Assembly (NCBI GenBank): GCA_946480545.1
Contig: CAMLKY010000130.1
Span: forward strand, 1-6,225
Direction: 5' to 3'
From: an uncultured Acidobacteriota bacterium
GTDB lineage: Bacteria; Acidobacteriota; Blastocatellia; Pyrinomonadales; Pyrinomonadaceae
Length of the DNA: 6,225 bases
The notes below the pieces were generated by a model. That model was not told the DNA's origin. It was given only the letters and a program-made list of their open reading frames with translations, and did not search any database. The translations under genes and the position numbers were made by a program. Of this stretch, positions 3,901-6,225 are shown piece by piece. How positions within the stretch are numbered: the first letter of the stretch is position 1; each line of letters starts with the position of its first letter.

Positions 3901-5898
3901 CTACCGGGGCTTTCCTTTCCCGCCTTCTAACCTTTCTGGCTTGGAGGGCGTGTCGTTCTTGCTTGGCGGAGGATCGCTCTTTGGAGGAGGATCATTCCGC
4001 GGCGGCGGAGGATCGTTCTTCGGAGGCGGATCGTTTCTCGGCGGGGGCGGATCGTTCCGCGGTGCCCGCACGGGCTCGTTACGAGGCTCCTCACGTTTTA
4101 GTGGCGGTTCGTAACGCGGCTGCCGTACCGGTTCTTCCTGCTTCGGCGGATCGTATCGCGGAGCTCGAACAGGTTCTTCCGGTCGAGTCTTTGGCGGTGC
4201 GAATACCGGAGCGTCGTCCTTCCGGGGCGGCGTTTCGCGCACCGGAGCAGCGTCGCTGTTATCCTTATCTGCCGGACGCTCCACAGCTCCCGTCTTCCTC
4301 GGTCCACCATCGGTAACCGGCACCCGGACATCGCCCTGCCCGGTGTTTATCTGAAGCGGCGGTCGATTTCCAAAGATGCGCGACTTCTGCAGCTCCTGAT
4401 CCAACGGTGCATCAGCCTTTCGTACGGTCGCGCCTATCTGAACATTCGAATTCGCACGAACCATCGGCGGCCGCACGGTCTTGATCTCGCGGCTCACCTT
4501 GCCGTTAAGGTCCGTATAGGTCGGCAGCACCGGCGCGTCCTGGGCTGTGTCAGGCGCTTTCGATAGAACATTCTGCGCGACCGACAACGGTGCTGTCGAA
4601 AATCGTCCCTTGCCGCGGCCGAACTCGCTCGCCGGGACCGTTACGACACCACCCGGCGGTACCTCTTCCAGTGGAGGAGTATTGATACGATCCTTGCCGT
4701 CGCGGATCGGGGTTACCGGCGCGGATCCGGGCGTGGGGGTCGGATTGCCGGCCACCGGTGGACCGCCTTGATTGTTATTTCCGTGACGCCGCCGTCGCGG
4801 ATAGTGATTGTAGTAATAGGCGTTGTAGTTGTAGTAACCGTAGCTGTATGGCAGCGGATACCAGCAGACGTTTCCGCCGAGAACGCGTACAACTACGAGC
4901 GCCGGATGCCACCAGCTTCGACGCGAGCGGTAATACCCATACGGCGTCCAATGCCAGCCCCCGTTGTACCAGACCCACCGTCCGTGATGATATGTAGCCC
5001 AGCCCCAAGGTTCGTCATTGACCCATGTCCAGCCATACGAAGGTATCCAACGCCAGTGGCCGTAGCGGTAGGGCGACCAGTCTGTGTAATGCCTGATCGA
5101 CGAAGCGTAGGGCCGCCAGACGTAGCCGTACTTTCGCGTATAGATCCACTCACCGTGCTCATTCAGATCTTCGGCGCCGTAGATGTCGCGATCGTAATAC
5201 GTGTCGTAATGCGCATCTCTCAGTCGTTGGGCGATCACTGCGTCGCGTTCGAGCGACCACTCGTCGAACTCGTCGCTAAATCTTGATGCGTCGGCCATCT
5301 CCCACTCGCCGACCTGATTTCCCGCGATGAACACCTTCGCACGACGGCCGTTCCTGACAGTAAACCCCGCATCGCTCGAATAGACACGCGCCTCGCCACC
5401 GTCGCTCGCGGCAACAAAAACTTCGAGGCTATCCGGGACCCCGGCCTCGATCCGATATGTCCCCGACTTCTGGATCGACACGGTGGTCTTCGGCGCATCG
5501 ATCTCAAAGTACGAGCTTCCGAACTCGGTCGCACGCAGGACAACGGTCCCAAGCGGGACACTTACGGCTATGCCCTCGTCCTTCAATCCGATGATTCGTA
5601 TCTGGGTGTTTTCGGCGACTCGCAGATGCGTATGGGCATTAAACTGGATCTCGAAGCGTCCGTTGCCGTCGGTCGCGATCTCATCGCCTTCTACGATCGG
5701 CAAGTTCAAGACAGCGACCTCCCAATCCTGACTGTCGGCCCGGCGGATCTGGACATCGCCGCGAACAAAGCTGATCCGCGCGACGCGGTCGGTTACCTCG
5801 GGAACATAATCGTCAGGCTCACCGGCAGACACGACGGTGCCCAAGAGAAACATCGTAAGCAACAGAATCGCCCCTTGAACCCATTTCTTGGAATGCAT
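3901..5898 (-). CDS. Exported FecR-domain / DUF6600 Trp-Tyr-rich protein with Pro-rich repeat tail
   Basis: This is a 665-residue protein of unknown function, probably secreted or surface-associated. A signal peptide spans residues 1-25 (MHSKKW, hydrophobic core, VVSAG). Residues about 38-160 resemble a FecR-type beta-rich domain (VRGDVQIRR, IVEGDEIATDGNGRFEIQF, LRVAENTQI). No anti-sigma N-terminus or adjacent sigma-factor gene is seen, so classical FecR signalling is unlikely. Residues about 247-346 match the DUF6600 style: 16 Trp within 96 residues and repeated GxWxW-like turns. A Tyr/Asn-rich patch (351-366) and RRRR (368-371) follow. From about 377 the chain is Pro-rich and likely disordered, ending in EEPVRxPRYxPP and NDPPP repeats. 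Cys345 is the only cysteine. The start is firm: AGGAGG lies 7 nt upstream. The gene converges on the M16 operon with no clear functional link. Confidence 0.88.
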   Translation of the reverse strand: MHSKKWVQGAILLLTMFLLGTVVSAGEPDDYVPEVTDRVARISFVRGDVQIRRADSQDWEVAVLNLPIVEGDEIATDGNGRFEIQFNAHTHLRVAENTQIRIIGLKDEGIAVSVPLGTVVLRATEFGSSYFEIDAPKTTVSIQKSGTYRIEAGVPDSLEVFVAASDGGEARVYSSDAGFTVRNGRRAKVFIAGNQVGEWEMADASRFSDEFDEWSLERDAVIAQRLRDAHYDTYYDRDIYGAEDLNEHGEWIYTRKYGYVWRPYASSIRHYTDWSPYRYGHWRWIPSYGWTWVNDEPWGWATYHHGRWVWYNGGWHWTPYGYYRSRRSWWHPALVVVRVLGGNVCWYPLPYSYGYYNYNAYYYNHYPRRRRHGNNNQGGPPVAGNPTPTPGSAPVTPIRDGKDRINTPPLEEVPPGGVVTVPASEFGRGKGRFSTAPLSVAQNVLSKAPDTAQDAPVLPTYTDLNGKVSREIKTVRPPMVRANSNVQIGATVRKADAPLDQELQKSRIFGNRPPLQINTGQGDVRVPVTDGGPRKTGAVERPADKDNSDAAPVRETPPRKDDAPVFAPPKTRPEEPVRAPRYDPPKQEEPVRQPRYEPPLKREEPRNEPVRAPRNDPPPPRNDPPPKNDPPPPRNDPPPKSDPPPSKNDTPSKPERLEGGKGKPR
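3955..4179 (-). repeat. Protein-coding repeat region: EEPVRxPRYxPP and NDPPP units
   Basis: Codons for residues 574-613 contain three copies of an E/NEPVRxPRxxPP unit. Codons for residues 614-648 contain tandem RNDPPPP, RNDPPPK, NDPPPP, RNDPPPK, SDPPPS and KNDTP units. On the plus strand this appears as recurring GGCGGATCGTTC-like blocks of 15-21 bp. In-frame tandem units such as these can change number by slippage without breaking the gene. Confidence 0.75.
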
Positions 5899-5905
5899 AA
5901 AGCTT

Positions 5906-5911
5906 CCTCCT
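5906..5911 (-). promoter_or_regulatory. Strong ribosome-binding site of the FecR/DUF6600 gene
   Basis: The minus strand reads AGGAGG at 5911-5906, 7 nt before the ATG at 5898-5896, a near-perfect Shine-Dalgarno match that confirms the start and suggests efficient translation. Confidence 0.85.
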
Positions 5912-6225
5912 AAATTGTTTTACTTTAACTCCTGGGGAAGAGTCGTAAATCGAACCGCTTGAAGAACAAACTGCGTCTCGTACGCGTCGGCTCACGGCAA
6001 GAATCATACCTCCGGTCTTCGACGGCCGCGTGTAAAGAAAATACAAGTCTTTGTAAAGATTCCTGGCAACCCGAACTGACGAAATAGTGTGATAGCGGAG
6101 GTTAGGGATTACGTTTTGGTGCAGGATGTCGCGGAGTCCCGGCGGGCAGTTACGGGTTTTGAGGGCAATCGATCCAACGGTCTCCCTGTCCCCGAAGCGA
6201 CGTAGCATCAAATCCCAGGGTTGAG
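5912..6225. other. Non-coding 5' flank of the FecR/DUF6600 gene, with a direct repeat
   Basis: No gene is supported here. Frames that stay open (for example minus-strand 6211 into the coding region, or a 32-codon plus-strand frame at 6126) lack ribosome-binding sites and protein-like sequence. The only structure seen is an 8-bp direct repeat, TGTAAAGA at 6031-6038 and 6052-6059, spaced 21 bp start to start and about 130-160 bp before the minus-strand start codon. On the minus strand the copies read TCTTTACA. They could be regulator half-sites or -35-like elements, but no good -10 box follows at the right distance. Confidence 0.45.

Noticed and set aside
3955..4075. Possible CRISPR-like array of regularly spaced GGATCGTTC blocks
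   Set aside because: The blocks are codons for NDPPP protein repeats within an intact reading frame, have no unique spacers, and there are no cas genes.
4768..5286. Plus-strand open frame of 172 codons antisense to the DUF6600 region
   Set aside because: It is the Val/Ile-rich shadow of Tyr/Trp codons on the opposite strand and has no independent start signal.
3901..5898. FecR-type anti-sigma regulator role
   Set aside because: There is no cytoplasmic anti-sigma N-terminus, no transmembrane segment after the signal peptide, and no sigma-factor or TonB-receptor gene nearby.
5819..6211. Minus-strand open frame of 130 codons overlapping the start of the FecR/DUF6600 gene
   Set aside because: It has no ribosome-binding site and overlaps a well-supported gene out of frame; the GGAGG near its internal ATG is only 1 nt away, too close to work.
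6126..6224. 32-codon plus-strand frame at the right edge
   Set aside because: Too short, no ribosome-binding site and no recognisable sequence.

Overview
The window (about 56% G+C by eye) looks like a chromosomal stretch of an environmental Gram-negative bacterium. The best guess is Acidobacteriota (Blastocatellia/Pyrinomonadaceae-like). The reasons are the style of the M16 peptidase pair, a FecR plus DUF6600 Trp/Tyr-rich secreted protein, and short-period palindromic intergenic repeats. This is an inference from remembered families, not a search result. There is no rRNA, tRNA, CRISPR array, transposase, phage gene or recognisable defence system.

Layout. Positions 1-309 (+) hold the 3' part of an unrecognised gene for a small protein with a C-terminal hydrophobic segment. 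It meets a 72-aa unrecognised minus-strand gene (306-524) tail to tail, with the two stop codons overlapping. A terminator-like hairpin for the plus strand lies inside the minus gene. Positions 525-884 are non-coding. They contain a palindromic element with 12-bp perfect arms, a TATAAT -10 box and a leader hairpin. A two-gene operon follows: a secreted M16B zinc peptidase subunit with the HxxEH motif (885-2423), and a translationally coupled M16 homologue without zinc ligands (2420-3766). The second subunit has the C-terminal Arg/Tyr pair that the first lacks, so the two probably form one heterodimeric protease. The 134 bp between this operon and the next, convergent gene is entirely a long imperfect inverted repeat built of degenerate octamers. 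The minus-strand gene (3901-5898) encodes a 665-aa exported protein: FecR-like domain, Trp/Tyr-rich DUF6600 region, then a long Pro-rich repeat tail. Its 5' flank (5912-6225) shows only a short direct repeat.

How the genes work together. The M16 pair should act together in the periplasm or envelope on peptides or misfolded proteins. The FecR/DUF6600 protein is also an envelope or secreted protein, but nothing in the sequence links it to the peptidase beyond position. The window is mostly ordinary core genome. The parts most worth a second look are the divided catalytic residues of the M16 pair, an unusual insertion in the catalytic subunit, the two dyad repeats flanking the operon, and the antisense-embedded terminator. 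I found no convincing evidence for a wholly new multi-gene system.
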